DNA of 64,000 nt from Vreelandella songnenensis (GCF_003002925.1 NZ_PVTK01000001.1:124001-188000), one strand, 5' to 3'. Numbered from the stretch's first letter, positions 38,654 to 51,013 are shown. Notes: generated by a model not told the origin, from the letters alone. Numbers and translations are program-made.

Positions 38654-39253
38654 ATGACAGACCGTAATACGCGCCATAAGGCATCCATGGAAAAGCTCAA
38701 GGCCCGCGTGGACGAAAAAGTGGCCAATGCCACCGAGCAGCGCGGCCTGCTGCTGATCAATACCGGCAACGGCAAGGGTAAAACCACCGCCGCCTGGGGC
38801 ACCGTCACCCGCTCTCTGGGCTACGGTTACAAGGTAGGCGTTGTGCAGTTCATCAAGGGACTTTGGGAGTGCGGCGAGCGCAACCGCCTGGAAGCCGACC
38901 CCAACCTTGAAGTAGCCATCATGGCCACCGGCTTCACCTGGGATACGCAAAACCGTGAAGCCGACACTCAAGCGTGCCAGGCAGTATGGAAAGACGCCGA
39001 ACGCATGCTGGCCGACCCAGACACTTACCTTGTGGTGCTGGATGAGATCACTTACATGCTCAAGTTTGGCTATCTGGAGATCGCCACCGTCAAGGCCGCG
39101 CTTGAAAACCGCCCGCGTGAGCAGACCGTCATCATTACCGGGCGCAATGCGCACCGTGAACTCGTCGCCATGGCCGATACCGTGACGGAAATGCAGGAAG
39201 TGCGCCACGCGTTCAACAACGGTTTGCAGGCGCGGCGGGGTATCGATTTTTAA
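38654..39253 (+). CDS. cobO: Corrinoid adenosyltransferase (CobO/BtuR)
   Basis: The enzyme transfers adenosine from ATP to the cobalt of corrinoids, giving adenosylcobalamin or its precursor. The 199-residue protein is of the CobA/CobO/BtuR type: a basic N-terminus, P-loop NTGNGKGKTTAAWGT (near residue 36), VGVVQFIKGLWECGERN, and VLDEITYMLKFGYL. AGGAG precedes the ATG at 38654. No other cobalamin gene or B12 riboswitch is seen nearby, so it could serve uptake and salvage as well as synthesis. A terminator follows directly. Confidence 0.95.
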   Translation: MTDRNTRHKASMEKLKARVDEKVANATEQRGLLLINTGNGKGKTTAAWGTVTRSLGYGYKVGVVQFIKGLWECGERNRLEADPNLEVAIMATGFTWDTQNREADTQACQAVWKDAERMLADPDTYLVVLDEITYMLKFGYLEIATVKAALENRPREQTVIITGRNAHRELVAMADTVTEMQEVRHAFNNGLQARRGIDF

Positions 39254-39283
39254 ACGCTAATTATTCAGATAGCAAAGAGCGCA

Positions 39284-39307
39284 AAAGGGGCGCCGAAGCG
39301 CCCCTTT
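39284..39307. terminator. Bidirectional intrinsic terminator between cobO and purA
   Basis: AAAGGGGCGC (39284-39293) pairs with GCGCCCCTTT (39298-39307) around a CGAA tetraloop. It sits between converging cobO and purA and can serve both, although the T-tracts are short. Confidence 0.85.
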
Positions 39308-39356
39308 CGTAGCGGCCCAATCGCTTACACGCAGAGCCTGCCTGTTCTGATGCGTA

Positions 39357-41848
<2,492 letters not shown>

Positions 41849-41916
41849 GTCAACAATCCTGCAAGACGATGAAGGCCCCGGACGCGATAAACGCACAAAT
41901 CCTGAATGAGGGCCAC

Positions 41917-41941
41917 AAAAAAACCGGGCGAACGCCCGGTT
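41917..41941 (-). terminator. Intrinsic terminator downstream of hflC
   Basis: On the minus strand AACCGGGCG pairs with CGCCCGGTT (plus-strand positions 41922-41930 and 41933-41941) and is followed by a run of T. It ends the hfq-hflXKC transcript 86 nt past hflC and isolates hisZ-purA, so hisZ needs a promoter between 41917 and 41849. Confidence 0.88.
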
Positions 41942-42026
41942 CAATTAAGTCTACCACGTTTAACACCGGGATGAACCCCGCCTGCGTCATGCGGCACTGT
42001 TCATCCCTGCCTGTTGTTACGTGGGC

Positions 42027-42923
42027 TTATTCGTCGCCGCCTTCCCCTGCGTTGGGAGAAGCGCTGCGCAGGTAGCGGAAGAAGTCGCTGTCAGGCTCCA
42101 GTACCAGCAGGTTGCCATCGCCCGAGAAGCTGTCGCGGTAGGCGTTCAGGCTGCGCCAGAAGGCGAAGAATTCCTGATCCTGGCCATAGGCTTCAGAGAA
42201 GATGCCGGCCGCTTCGGCGTCACCTTCACCGCGCAGGGTTTCTGCCCGCTCGTTCGCCTGGGCAATAAGTACCTGGCGGCGACGGTCGGCGTTGGCGCGA
42301 ATACGTTCGGCCTCTTCCTGACCCTGGGCACGCCATTCACGCGCTTCGCGCTCACGCTCTGAACGCATCCGCTCGAATACAGCGGCTGAAACGTCGTCAG
42401 GCAGGTCGATACGCTTGATACGAATATCGCGAATCGCCACCCCCAGCTCTTCGCGCATCAGCTGGTCCAGCTCTTCAGTCGGGCCAATCATCAGGTCATC
42501 ACGGCGCTCAGCAATGATTTCCTGAAGGTTCAGACGGCCAAACTCGTTACGCAGGCTCTCGTCAACACGCGGCTGAATGAGGCGAATGGCCATCATTTCG
42601 TCGCCCGCCGTGGCTTCGTAGTAGCGGGTAGGGTTGACCACCTGCCACTTGACGTAGGAGTCGACGATGACGGCCTTCTGCTCAAGCGTCAGATAACGAC
42701 TGGTATCGGTATCCAGGGTCAGCAGGCGCGTATCGAACTTGCGCACCGTCTGCGCGATCGGCATCTTGGCATGAAGCCCTGGCTGAATGTTCTCTTCAAC
42801 CACCTCACCAAAGCGCAGCTTGACCGCGCGCTCGGTTTCATCGACGACGTACAGCGTGTTGCTGGCAAGCCATGCAACGGCGGCCAGGGTACCTACAATT
42901 AGCAGGGATCGATTGTTAATCAT
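42027..42923 (-). CDS. hflC: HflC, SPFH-domain modulator of FtsH
   Basis: HflC forms with HflK a large inner-membrane cage around the FtsH protease and limits its activity. The 298-residue protein has one N-terminal transmembrane segment (SLLIVGTLAAVAWLASNTLYVV) and a Band-7/SPFH domain (VDETERAVKLRFGEVVEENIQPGLH). A charged helical region follows (RMRSEREREAREWRAQGQEE) before the C-terminal EFFAFWRSLNAYRDSF segment. It begins directly after the hflK stop with no gap. Confidence 0.97.
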   Translation of the reverse strand: MINNRSLLIVGTLAAVAWLASNTLYVVDETERAVKLRFGEVVEENIQPGLHAKMPIAQTVRKFDTRLLTLDTDTSRYLTLEQKAVIVDSYVKWQVVNPTRYYEATAGDEMMAIRLIQPRVDESLRNEFGRLNLQEIIAERRDDLMIGPTEELDQLMREELGVAIRDIRIKRIDLPDDVSAAVFERMRSEREREAREWRAQGQEEAERIRANADRRRQVLIAQANERAETLRGEGDAEAAGIFSEAYGQDQEFFAFWRSLNAYRDSFSGDGNLLVLEPDSDFFRYLRSASPNAGEGGDE

Positions 42924-44219
42924 TTACCGGCCCTCCCTGCGGATGGAGCTATTGCCTGAGGATGAATTGCTGCTGCCTTGCCCACTGCGCAGGTTCTCGA
43001 TCACGCGCGGGTCGAGCTCTTCACCACCGGCATTACTGCTGTTGTTGCTGCTGTTACCATCGGTAGAACTGCTGCGCTCGCTGTTGCCGCGCATCTGGTC
43101 CAGCGGCAGGTACATGAGCGGCGCGTTTTCGCTTACATCCAGAAGCACCTTGGGCGTATTGCCAAACACTTCCTCGATGGCATCCAGATACATGCGCTCG
43201 CGCATGACTTCCGGCGCATTGCGGTACTCGGTCAACAGCGCATTGAAGCGGTTGGCCTGACCCTGCGCTTCGGCCACGACCGATTCGCGATAACCCTGAC
43301 CCTGTTCGACTACGCGTTGAGCCTGACCTTGGGCAGCCGGGATGATCGCGTTGGCGTAGGCCATGCCTTCGTTGATCGTGCGCTGACGATCTTCGCGGGC
43401 ACGAATAACGTCATCAAAAGCATCGATGACCGGCGCAGGTGCCGAGGTAGATTCGATGTTGATGGTTTGCAGATTGATACCCGCGCCATAGGCGTCAAGG
43501 TACGTCTGCAGACGGCTGGCGACCGAGCTACCCAGAATCTCACGACCAGAGGTCAGGATATCGATCATGTCCGTACCGCCAACCACGTGACGCAGAGCGG
43601 AATCAAGTGCGTTCTCGATGGAAAGCGCCGGGTCGCGCACGTTGAGCACGAAATCCTTCGGATTAGCGACCTGATACTGTGCCGAGATTTCCACTTCGAC
43701 GATATTCTCGTCGCGAGTCAGCATCGACTGGGTCTGGGAGACAGAGCGCACGCGGGTGACGTTGACCATGCGCACGTCGTCGATCAGCGGCGGGTTCCAC
43801 TGCAGACCGGGATTGACGATGCCCTGATATTCACCAAACCGCAGCACGACACCACGTTCGGACTGGTCGACAAGATAGAAGCCGGAAGCTGCCCAGATAG
43901 CCAGCGCCACGACCACCAGCAGGCCAGGCAGAGCCAGCGCGTTACGCGGTTTACCACTACCGCCACCCTTGTTGCCGCCGCTGCCCTTGCCCTTCTTGCC
44001 ACCGCCGCCAAGCATGCCGTTCAGCTTGTCTTGAAATTTCTTGAGTGCTTCATCAAGGTCGGGAGGCCCTTGATTGTTGCCGCCGTTGTTGTTGCCACCG
44101 CCCCCTCCGCGGTTGCCATCATCGTTGCCACCACGGTTTCCACCGTCGTTGCCACCGCGTCGGCCGCCAGCACTCCATGGGTCATGCTGGTTGCCACCAC
44201 CAGGCTCATTCCAGGCCAT
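42924..44219 (-). CDS. hflK: HflK, SPFH-domain modulator of FtsH
   Basis: HflK is the partner of HflC. The 431-residue protein has an unusually Gly/Asn-rich N-terminus (residues about 4-50, repeated GGN and GGNDDGN units). A basic stretch and a transmembrane helix (LALPGLLVVVALAIWAASGFYLV) lead into the SPFH domain (DQSERGVVLRFGEYQGIVNPGLQW) and a long helical region. The tail is rich in Ser and Asn. The low-complexity ends are common in HflK but marked here. An inverted repeat lies in its leader. Upstream hflX is 138 nt away, so hflKC may have an additional promoter. Confidence 0.97.
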   Translation of the reverse strand: MAWNEPGGGNQHDPWSAGGRRGGNDGGNRGGNDDGNRGGGGGNNNGGNNQGPPDLDEALKKFQDKLNGMLGGGGKKGKGSGGNKGGGSGKPRNALALPGLLVVVALAIWAASGFYLVDQSERGVVLRFGEYQGIVNPGLQWNPPLIDDVRMVNVTRVRSVSQTQSMLTRDENIVEVEISAQYQVANPKDFVLNVRDPALSIENALDSALRHVVGGTDMIDILTSGREILGSSVASRLQTYLDAYGAGINLQTINIESTSAPAPVIDAFDDVIRAREDRQRTINEGMAYANAIIPAAQGQAQRVVEQGQGYRESVVAEAQGQANRFNALLTEYRNAPEVMRERMYLDAIEEVFGNTPKVLLDVSENAPLMYLPLDQMRGNSERSSSTDGNSSNNSSNAGGEELDPRVIENLRSGQGSSNSSSGNSSIRREGR

Positions 44220-44235
44220 ACTTCGTCTCCACTAA

Positions 44236-44271
44236 GGTGCTCACCTGCGCAGGGCCTGCCGTAGCAGCACC
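44236..44271 (-). other. Inverted-repeat leader element upstream of hflK
   Basis: GGTGCT (44236-44241) and AGCACC (44266-44271) flank a smaller inner palindrome GCAGG-G-CCTGC. The structure lies 17-52 nt before the hflK start, within the 138-nt hflX-hflK spacer. It could be a processing or control element; it is not followed by a T-tract in the hflK direction. Confidence 0.3.
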
Positions 44272-44357
44272 CCGCGCTTTTTTGAAATTATTGCTATCTC
44301 AATTTGTTATTACCATCGTCATACGATCAGACGCTGCGAAGTCGGATGGGTAGCCTG

Positions 44358-45668
44358 TTACCACTCATCCGTTTCGCGCAGCGCTTCAGGCAGATACGTA
44401 TTGGCGCGCTCGCCAAGCTGGGCCATCAACTGATTGAAATCGCGCCGAGGCAGGCGCACATCCAGTACCGAGTGCCCCTGCTCATCAAACGCCTCCTCAC
44501 GCACGGCGTTAAGCTCATGCAGCCCGGCGCGCAGCTTGCCCTGTTCCGGGGTCAGCGTGAGCGAGAAGCCGATAACGTCACTAGCCAGTCGCTCGGTGAG
44601 CGCTTCGTGAAGCAGCTCCAGCCCCTGCCCCTGCTGGGCCGAAAGCCAGACGACCTCGGGCACGCCATGGCCGTCGCGTTCGATACGCGGGGCGCTGTCA
44701 AGCTTGTCGATCTTGTTCATGACCTTGAGTACCGGCACGCTGTCCGCGCCAATCTCTTTTAGCACGTACTCGACCTGATCGACATTCAGTTCGCGGTCGG
44801 GGTCGGCCGCATCGATCACGTGGACCAGCAGCGTGGCTTCGGCGGCTTCCTGAAGCGTGGCCTGAAAAGCCTCGACCAGCTTGTGCGGCAGATGGCGGAT
44901 AAACCCCACCGTATCCGCCATGACCACGGGGCCGACATCTTCGATTTCAAGACGCCTGAGCGTCGGGTCCAGCGTGGCAAACAGCTGGTCCGCGGCGTAT
45001 ACCTCAGCATCGGTCAGCGCATTGAACAGCGTCGATTTACCCGCATTGGTATAGCCCACCAGCGATACGCTGTGAATCTCGGCGCGGGCGCGTGCCCGGC
45101 GGTTCTGTTCACGCTGGCTACGCACTTTATCCAGGCGTTTGTTGATGGCCTTGATACGTCCTCGGAGCAGGCGACGGTCGGTTTCCAGCTGTGTTTCGCC
45201 GGGCCCGCGCAGGCCGATCCCGCCCTTCTGGCGCTCAAGGTGCGTCCACCCGCGCACCAGGCGAGTAGACATGTATTCTAACTGGGCAAGCTCGACCTGC
45301 AGCTTACCTTCATGGGTTCGTGCCCGCTGCGCAAAGATATCCAGGATAAGACCGGTACGGTCAAGAACCCGGCATTTGAGCTCACGCTCAAGGTTGCGCT
45401 GTTGGGAAGGACTCAAACTGTGATTGAAGATCACCAGTTCAGCCTGATGAGCCGCGAGCATGGCTCGCAGCTCTTCCAGTTTGCCCGAACCGATAAAGGT
45501 CCGGGAATCCGGGCGCTGACGACTGGCGGTGAGTAGCGTCGCAGGCTCTGCACCAGCAGAGCGCACGAGCTCAAGAAACTCACCTGGGTCTTCACGTGCC
45601 TGCTCATCGTGAAAGTCTACGTGAACAAGTACCGCCGTTTCACCGGCTTCTGGGCGCTCAAAAAACAA
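44358..45668 (-). CDS. hflX: HflX, ribosome-associated GTPase
   Basis: HflX binds the 50S subunit and splits stalled ribosomes, for example after heat stress. The 436-residue protein has the N-terminal HflX domain (LELVRSAGAEPATLLTASRQ, then the basic helical linker GPGETQLETDRRLLRGRI). The GTPase domain follows with G1 GYTNAGKSTLFN, G3 DTVGFIRHLPHKLVEAF and G4 NKID. The C-terminal ALTERLASDVIGFSLTL part completes the enterobacterial architecture. It follows hfq by 37 nt. Confidence 0.97.
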   Translation of the reverse strand: MFFERPEAGETAVLVHVDFHDEQAREDPGEFLELVRSAGAEPATLLTASRQRPDSRTFIGSGKLEELRAMLAAHQAELVIFNHSLSPSQQRNLERELKCRVLDRTGLILDIFAQRARTHEGKLQVELAQLEYMSTRLVRGWTHLERQKGGIGLRGPGETQLETDRRLLRGRIKAINKRLDKVRSQREQNRRARARAEIHSVSLVGYTNAGKSTLFNALTDAEVYAADQLFATLDPTLRRLEIEDVGPVVMADTVGFIRHLPHKLVEAFQATLQEAAEATLLVHVIDAADPDRELNVDQVEYVLKEIGADSVPVLKVMNKIDKLDSAPRIERDGHGVPEVVWLSAQQGQGLELLHEALTERLASDVIGFSLTLTPEQGKLRAGLHELNAVREEAFDEQGHSVLDVRLPRRDFNQLMAQLGERANTYLPEALRETDEW

Positions 45669-45705
45669 TCAATACCTCGAGGATTCTATTGCTCATCCAG
45701 CGGTG

Positions 45706-45954
45706 TCAAATGTCCGCATCGGGTGCGGCTGGATCCTGTGCCGGCAAACGCACGTTGCGTGACGGCACCACCGTGGAAATAGCATGTTTATAAACCATCT
45801 GACTTACGGTATTACGCAGTAGAATGACAAACTGGTCAAAGGATTCGATCTGGCCTTGCAGCTTGATGCCATTGACCAAAAAGATGGAGACCGGAATGCG
45901 CTCTTTGCGCAAAATATTCAAGTATGGGTCTTGAAGGGACTGCCCTTTGGACAT
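45706..45954 (-). CDS. hfq: Hfq, RNA chaperone
   Basis: Hfq is the hexameric Sm-like protein that pairs small RNAs with mRNAs. The 82-residue protein begins [27 protein letters not shown] (Sm1, with the QDP and YLN residues that bind poly-U and distal ligands). It continues [11 protein letters not shown] and reaches the Sm2 motif [12 protein letters not shown]. The C-terminal tail is very short ([16 protein letters not shown]) compared with E. coli. GGGAG precedes the ATG. It follows miaA by 136 nt, enough for its own promoter, though I could not fix hexamers there. Confidence 0.98.
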   Translation of the reverse strand: MSKGQSLQDPYLNILRKERIPVSIFLVNGIKLQGQIESFDQFVILLRNTVSQMVYKHAISTVVPSRNVRLPAQDPAAPDADI

Positions 45955-46090
45955 GTTGCTCTCCCTAAAACTGTCGTTGGGGTTGGTTATTAATGGCGTG
46001 CCCTACTGGTGCTACGCCGCAATCTGTTGCCCGAAAGGCCTGGTCACATGGCCGCTCGAAAACACTCGCTTACGAAATCACTATCTTACG

Positions 46091-47029
46091 CTAAGCACCG
46101 CTTTCACGCACGAATTTCAGCGTCTTATCCACCACGTCGCCCTGCTGCGAATCAATCCAGTTGAGATTCTTCCAGCTTCTCAACCACGTCAGCTGACGCT
46201 TGGCGAGCTGACGCGTCGCGATCACTCCGCGCTCTTTAAGCGTAGGGTAATCGTACTCGCCGTCCAGATATTCCCATGCCTGCCGATAGCCGACGCTTTT
46301 CATGGCGGGAAGATCGATATGCAGGTCATCACGCTTTTTGAGGGCGCTTACTTCCTCTATCAAGCCCTCTGAAAGCATCGTGGTGAAACGTTTTTCGATG
46401 CGGCCATGCAAAACGCTTCGGTCCGCGGGCGACAGAGCTATCGACAACACCCGCCAGGGAAAGGTTTCCGGCTGCTGTTCTGCCCATAGTGCGCTCATGG
46501 GCCTGCCGGTTGAGTAATAGACCTCCAGCGCGCGCATCATGCGCTGGGGGTCGTTGGGATGAATGCGCTGAGCCGACACCGGGTCCACCTGCCTTAACGC
46601 TTCGTGCAGTGCGCCCAGGCCCTCGGCTTCGCGCTTCAGTGCCAGCTGCTCGCGGATGGCAGGGTCGGCCGCGGGCATCTTTGCCACGCCTTCCACCAGG
46701 CACTTGTAGTACAGCATGGTGCCGCCCACCAGCAGCGGGACCTTGCCCGCCGCGCTGATTTGTCGCATCTCGGAGAGTGCGTCTTCACGAAAATCTGCCG
46801 CGGAATAGGGCTCTGACGGATCGCGCAGATCGATCAGCCGATGGGGCGCGCGGGCAAGCTCTGCGGCGCTGGGCTTGGCGCTGCCGATATCCATGCCGCG
46901 ATAGACCATGGCGGAATCCACGCTGATCAACTCATGGCCCAGCCGTTCGTGCAGCGCTATCGCCGTATCGGTCTTGCCGGCCGCGGTCGGGCCCATCAGG
47001 AAAATCGCCCAGGGGCGCGTATCAGCCAT
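46091..47029 (-). CDS. miaA: MiaA, tRNA dimethylallyltransferase
   Basis: MiaA adds the dimethylallyl group to A37 of tRNAs that read UNN codons. The 312-residue protein has the P-loop GPTAAGKT (13-20) and SVDSAMVYRGMDIGSAKPS. The insert SEPYSAADFREDAL and the motif VGGTMLYYKCLVEG follow, with HPNDPQRMMRALEVYYSTGRPMS and the C-terminal TRQLAKRQLTWLRSW. All are standard for the family. It sits between mutL and hfq, as in E. coli. Confidence 0.97.
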   Translation of the reverse strand: MADTRPWAIFLMGPTAAGKTDTAIALHERLGHELISVDSAMVYRGMDIGSAKPSAAELARAPHRLIDLRDPSEPYSAADFREDALSEMRQISAAGKVPLLVGGTMLYYKCLVEGVAKMPAADPAIREQLALKREAEGLGALHEALRQVDPVSAQRIHPNDPQRMMRALEVYYSTGRPMSALWAEQQPETFPWRVLSIALSPADRSVLHGRIEKRFTTMLSEGLIEEVSALKKRDDLHIDLPAMKSVGYRQAWEYLDGEYDYPTLKERGVIATRQLAKRQLTWLRSWKNLNWIDSQQGDVVDKTLKFVRESGA

Positions 47030-47070
47030 AGGGTGGCAAACTCCGCCATGCTTGAAAGAAGGGTAAGAAA

Positions 47071-49035
47071 CTACTGGCCGCGCAGAAACAGCTTATCCAG
47101 CGCTTTCATGCTCATCTGAGTCCAGGTGGGCCGGCCGTGGTTGCATTGGTCGCTGCGCTCGGTGCGCTCCATATCACGCAGCAGCGCGTTCATTTCGGCT
47201 ACGGTCAGGCGCCGGTTGGCGCGCACGCTGCCGTGGCAGGCCATGGTAGAGAGCAGCTCATGGATCCGCACTTCCACCTGGTGGGTGCGCCCAAAACGGG
47301 CCAGCTCCTCGAGCATTTCACGTACCAGCGCTTCGGGGTCCGCCTGGGCAAGCAGCGCCGGTAGCTGGCGAACCAGAAGCGTTTCCGGCCCGGCGATATC
47401 CAGCTCTATGCCAAGTTTGGAAATGGCCTCCTGCTCGCTTTCGGCAGTGGCCACCTCTGCCCGGCTGGCGGCCAGCGAAACCGGCACCAGCAGCGGCTGC
47501 GTATCGATACCGTTTGCCGCTGCCAGCTGGTCTTTCATGCGTTCATACACGATGCGTTCGTGAGCGGCGTGCATGTCCACCAGCACCAGCCCCTGAGCGT
47601 TCTGAGCCAGAATGTATATGCCATGCAGCTGCCCCAGCGCAAAACCCAACGGCGGTGCGCTGGCAGGGTCGCTTTCCGGCATGGCCAGCGGCGCCTCGCG
47701 CACCTGGTTGGCGGATAACGCCTCGCCAGCTCTCGCGCCTGGCGCCTGAGGCGTCAGCAGCGTCTCTTCGTGGCCGGGATGCAGCGCCTGATACCCCTGC
47801 ATGAAGCGCCGCACCTTTTCCGCTCCCGGGTGGCGGTCGGGTGCCTGCGGCGGGGCAAGCGCCATGCCCTGCTGCTGCCACGTGCCAGACGCTTTACCCG
47901 ATTCTGGCGAGTTGGCCGCGGCGTCTTCGCCAGCCCCCGGCTCGGCAGGTGAAGCATTCAGGGGCTGAGGCGCTTCAGCACCCTCCTGCGCATCGCTTTC
48001 GGCCGGCCTGGACGCGGCCAGGCAGTGGTGCAGGCTGGAGTAGAGAAAATCATGCACCATTCGGCCATCGCGAAAGCGTACTTCGTGCTTGGTCGGATGC
48101 ACGTTGACATCTACCACGTCCGGGTCGAGGGTCAGGTACAGCACGAATACCGGATGGCGGCCGTTATACAGTACGTCGCGGTAAGCCTGGCGCACCGCAT
48201 GGGCGACCAGCCGGTCGCGCACCACGCGGCCGTTGACGAAAAAGTACTGTTGATCCGCCTGGGAGCGCGAATGGGTAGGCAACCCCACCCAGCCGTTCAG
48301 GCGCAGCCCGCCCGCTTCGCGTTCGATATAGCGGGCATGCTCGATGAAGTTCTTGCCCAGCAGTGAAGCAATGCGCCGCTCCTGGGCGGCCGCCGAGTGG
48401 CCGGAAGGCAGCTGATGCACCACTTTCTGGTTATGGCGCAGCACCCAGGTGATGTCGTAGCGCGACAGCGCCTGGCGCCGAAACGCCTCTTCCACGTGGG
48501 CAAACTCGGTCTTTTCAGTGCGTAGAAACTTGCGCCGCGCCGGCGTATTGAAGAACAGATCGCGCACCGCCACGCTGGTGCCGCGCGGGTGCGGGGCGGG
48601 CGTCACCCTCGCTTCCATTCCCCGCCCTTCGGCCACCACGCGCCAGCCGCCGCGCGGATCGTCCTCGGCGTTGGAGACAAGTTCAAGGCGCGACACCGAG
48701 CTGATCGAGGCTAGCGCCTCGCCGCGAAACCCCAGCGAGCTGACGCCTTCCAGATCTTCAAGGCTGCCGATCTTGCTGGTGGCATGGCGCGCCAGCGCCA
48801 GCGGCAAATCCTGTTCGCCAATACCAATACCGTCATCGCGCACCTTGATGAGCCGCGCACCGCCCTGCTCGATCTCCACTTCGATACGCTGACTGCCCGC
48901 ATCGATGGCGTTCTCGATCAGCTCCTTGGTCACCGAAGAGGGACGCTCGACCACCTCCCCGGCAGCAATCTGGTTGGCCAGGCGAGGGTCGAGCACATGA
49001 ATACGCGGTGATGCAGGCAACTCGGACACAGGCAC
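47071..49035 (-). CDS. mutL: MutL, DNA mismatch repair protein
   Basis: MutL links mismatch recognition by MutS to strand removal. The 654-residue protein has the GHKL ATPase N-terminus: [25 protein letters not shown], then RDDGIGI, then [14 protein letters not shown] Pro/Ala-rich linker (about 340-450) follows, then the C-terminal dimerisation domain. That domain carries [21 protein letters not shown]-like and CNHGRPT motifs resembling the endonuclease site of MutL proteins in bacteria lacking MutH. Here the usual DQHA reads DMHA. The start is GTG at 49035, 1 nt after the amiB stop. Confidence 0.96.
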   Translation of the reverse strand: MPVSELPASPRIHVLDPRLANQIAAGEVVERPSSVTKELIENAIDAGSQRIEVEIEQGGARLIKVRDDGIGIGEQDLPLALARHATSKIGSLEDLEGVSSLGFRGEALASISSVSRLELVSNAEDDPRGGWRVVAEGRGMEARVTPAPHPRGTSVAVRDLFFNTPARRKFLRTEKTEFAHVEEAFRRQALSRYDITWVLRHNQKVVHQLPSGHSAAAQERRIASLLGKNFIEHARYIEREAGGLRLNGWVGLPTHSRSQADQQYFFVNGRVVRDRLVAHAVRQAYRDVLYNGRHPVFVLYLTLDPDVVDVNVHPTKHEVRFRDGRMVHDFLYSSLHHCLAASRPAESDAQEGAEAPQPLNASPAEPGAGEDAAANSPESGKASGTWQQQGMALAPPQAPDRHPGAEKVRRFMQGYQALHPGHEETLLTPQAPGARAGEALSANQVREAPLAMPESDPASAPPLGFALGQLHGIYILAQNAQGLVLVDMHAAHERIVYERMKDQLAAANGIDTQPLLVPVSLAASRAEVATAESEQEAISKLGIELDIAGPETLLVRQLPALLAQADPEALVREMLEELARFGRTHQVEVRIHELLSTMACHGSVRANRRLTVAEMNALLRDMERTERSDQCNHGRPTWTQMSMKALDKLFLRGQ

Positions 49036-49036
49036 C

Positions 49037-50515
49037 TCAAGAGTTGGGAATACGTAAGACCTGGCCGACGCGAATGACGTCGCCGTTCAGATCATTCGCC
49101 TGACGCAGCTGGCCTACCGGCACGCCGTGGCGCACCGCAATCGAGGAGAGCGTATCCCCGGACTGAATACGGTACTCGTTGCCCGTGGGCTGACGCTGAT
49201 GGTCACGCTGCCAGGCAAGCCGGCTGGCCGGCGGCGGGTTGCGTTCGAAGTGAGCGCGCAGGCCGCCAAATATGGCATCCGCAAGCCCCTGCTGGTGCAC
49301 CGGATCACGCAGCCGGCGCTCCTCGCTCGGGTTGGAAATAAACCCGACCTCTACCAGCAGGGAGGGGATATCCGGCGACTTGAGTACCATGAAGCCTGCC
49401 TGCTCTACGCGCGACTTGTGCAGCCGATTGATCCGACCCAACTGCTCCAGCACCTGCCCGCCAATCGACAGCGAGTCGTTGAGCGTGGCGGTCATGGTCA
49501 AATCGAGCAGCACGCCGCGCAGCACCTGGTCCTTGTCGCGCAGCGACAGGTTGCCATCGACGCCGCCAATCAGATCAGCGCGGTTTTCGCTGTCGGCCAG
49601 CCACTGGGCAGTTTCAGACGTAGCGCCTCGCTGGGAAAGCGCATACACCGAACTGCCTTCCGGGCGCGGGCTGCTGAAGGCATCGGCGTGCACGGATACG
49701 AAGAAGTCCGCCTTCTGCTCACGGGCCAGCTGGGTACGCTGGCGCAGGCCCACGTAATAATCGCCGTCGCGAATCAGCACCGCCTTGAAGCCTGGCGTGC
49801 CGTTGACATCTGCTGCCAGTTTGCGGGCGATATCCAGCACCACATCCTTCTCGCGCGTACCGCCGGGGCCGATGGCCCCCGGATCCTCCCCCCCATGGCC
49901 GGGGTCGATGGCGATGATGATATCGCGCTGTGGGTGGGGCTGGGCAGGCTGCACTTCCACCGGGGCAGGCGTTGCCGGAGCGGGCGAGGCTTCGCTGCCC
50001 GGCACCTGCGCCTGGGCTTGGGTATTGCTGCGCTGCGCGAGCATTTCCTGATCGCGAATCATTGCCTCGATAGGGTCAATGGGGTTTTCGACCGCGCTCT
50101 CGCCCGGGTATTCGAGATCCACCACCAGGCGATGTCCGTACTGATCGTTGGGCGGCAGAACAAAATGGCGCGGCTCGACGGAACGATTAAGCTCCAGCAC
50201 CACGCGCAGCCCGCCGCCGTCCCGCGCCCCGGTGCGTACGGCCTCGATCGCACTTCCTTCAAGGGGCAGCGTGGAGGCGTCGGTATCCAGGCGGCTCTCG
50301 TCAAGGTCGATGACCAGCCGGTCCGGGTTCGCCAGTGAAAAGACGTTGGCATTGGTGGCGCCGGAAAGATCGAACACCAGGCGCGCGTGGTCCGGCGCCG
50401 CCCATAGCCGCATGCTTTCAACGGTGGCAGCGTGGGCCGATGACATGCCGGCCAGCAGCGCGACCAGTCCAGGCATCAATAGACGCCCCAGGCAAGCCAT
50501 GTGTTTACTCGGCAT
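49037..50515 (-). CDS. amiB: N-acetylmuramoyl-L-alanine amidase (AmiB/AmiC type) with AMIN and LysM domains
   Basis: This periplasmic zinc amidase cleaves septal peptidoglycan during cell separation. The 492-residue precursor has a signal peptide (cleavage near residue 29, AHAAT), an N-terminal AMIN domain ([21 protein letters not shown]) and a Pro/Ala-rich linker. The Amidase_3 domain has zinc-ligand motifs [16 protein letters not shown] and [10 protein letters not shown], with [10 protein letters not shown]. One C-terminal LysM repeat follows ([19 protein letters not shown]). The LysM tail fits AmiB of pseudomonad type. Its start overlaps the tsaE stop. Confidence 0.96.
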   Translation of the reverse strand: MPSKHMACLGRLLMPGLVALLAGMSSAHAATVESMRLWAAPDHARLVFDLSGATNANVFSLANPDRLVIDLDESRLDTDASTLPLEGSAIEAVRTGARDGGGLRVVLELNRSVEPRHFVLPPNDQYGHRLVVDLEYPGESAVENPIDPIEAMIRDQEMLAQRSNTQAQAQVPGSEASPAPATPAPVEVQPAQPHPQRDIIIAIDPGHGGEDPGAIGPGGTREKDVVLDIARKLAADVNGTPGFKAVLIRDGDYYVGLRQRTQLAREQKADFFVSVHADAFSSPRPEGSSVYALSQRGATSETAQWLADSENRADLIGGVDGNLSLRDKDQVLRGVLLDLTMTATLNDSLSIGGQVLEQLGRINRLHKSRVEQAGFMVLKSPDIPSLLVEVGFISNPSEERRLRDPVHQQGLADAIFGGLRAHFERNPPPASRLAWQRDHQRQPTGNEYRIQSGDTLSSIAVRHGVPVGQLRQANDLNGDVIRVGQVLRIPNS

Positions 50516-51002
50516 GGCGAGCACCGTCCTGTGACTGATGAGAAGAAACATGTGCATCAAGCGCTTGAAGGATACCCTTGCCCTGCGCACTCTCGGCGCG
50601 CAGCGTCAGCTGACGCCCCACCTCGCCCACCGCGAGCGAAAGGCGAAGATCCGGGGCAGGCAGCCAGCCTTCGCCACGGCTTGGCCACTCGATAATGCAT
50701 AGCGCATCGTCGGACAGCACATCGCGCCCACCGATGAACTCAAGCTCTTCAGGGTCTGCCAAACGGTAAAGATCCAGATGATAGACACGCTTGAGCCCAA
50801 ACTCATAGGGTTCAACAAGCGTGTAGGTAGGGCTCTTGACTGCCCCTTCATGCCCGTAGGCGCGCAGGATCCCGCGGGTCAAGGTCGTCTTGCCGGCGCC
50901 CAGGTCGCCTTCGAGATAAACGCGCCCACGTCCCTGCAATGCGCGTCCCAGCGCTTCACCAAAGGCGACCTGCGCCTCTTCATTATCCAATTGCACCTGC
51001 AT
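50505..51002 (-). CDS. tsaE: TsaE, ATPase for tRNA threonylcarbamoyladenosine (t6A37)
   Basis: TsaE is the small ATPase needed with TsaB, TsaC and TsaD for t6A37 on tRNAs reading ANN codons. The 165-residue protein has the P-loop GDLGAGKTTLTRG (32-44), the AVKSPTYTLVEPYE switch, the YHLDLYRLADPEELEFIG stretch and CIIEWPSRGEGWLP. All are characteristic. A 30-residue C-terminal extension is less conserved. It lies 11 nt downstream of nnr and overlaps amiB, so it is cotranscribed. Confidence 0.96.
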   Translation of the reverse strand: MQVQLDNEEAQVAFGEALGRALQGRGRVYLEGDLGAGKTTLTRGILRAYGHEGAVKSPTYTLVEPYEFGLKRVYHLDLYRLADPEELEFIGGRDVLSDDALCIIEWPSRGEGWLPAPDLRLSLAVGEVGRQLTLRAESAQGKGILQALDAHVSSHQSQDGARHAE

Positions 51003-51013
51003 GCGGGCTGCCT

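Noticed and set aside
42978-44264. 428-codon open frame antisense to hflK
   Set aside because: It has no ribosome-binding site or recognisable domain; the SPFH protein on the other strand explains the sequence.
49127-50338. Long open frame antisense to amiB
   Set aside because: It is a shadow of the amidase frame caused by high GC at third positions; no protein family features are visible.
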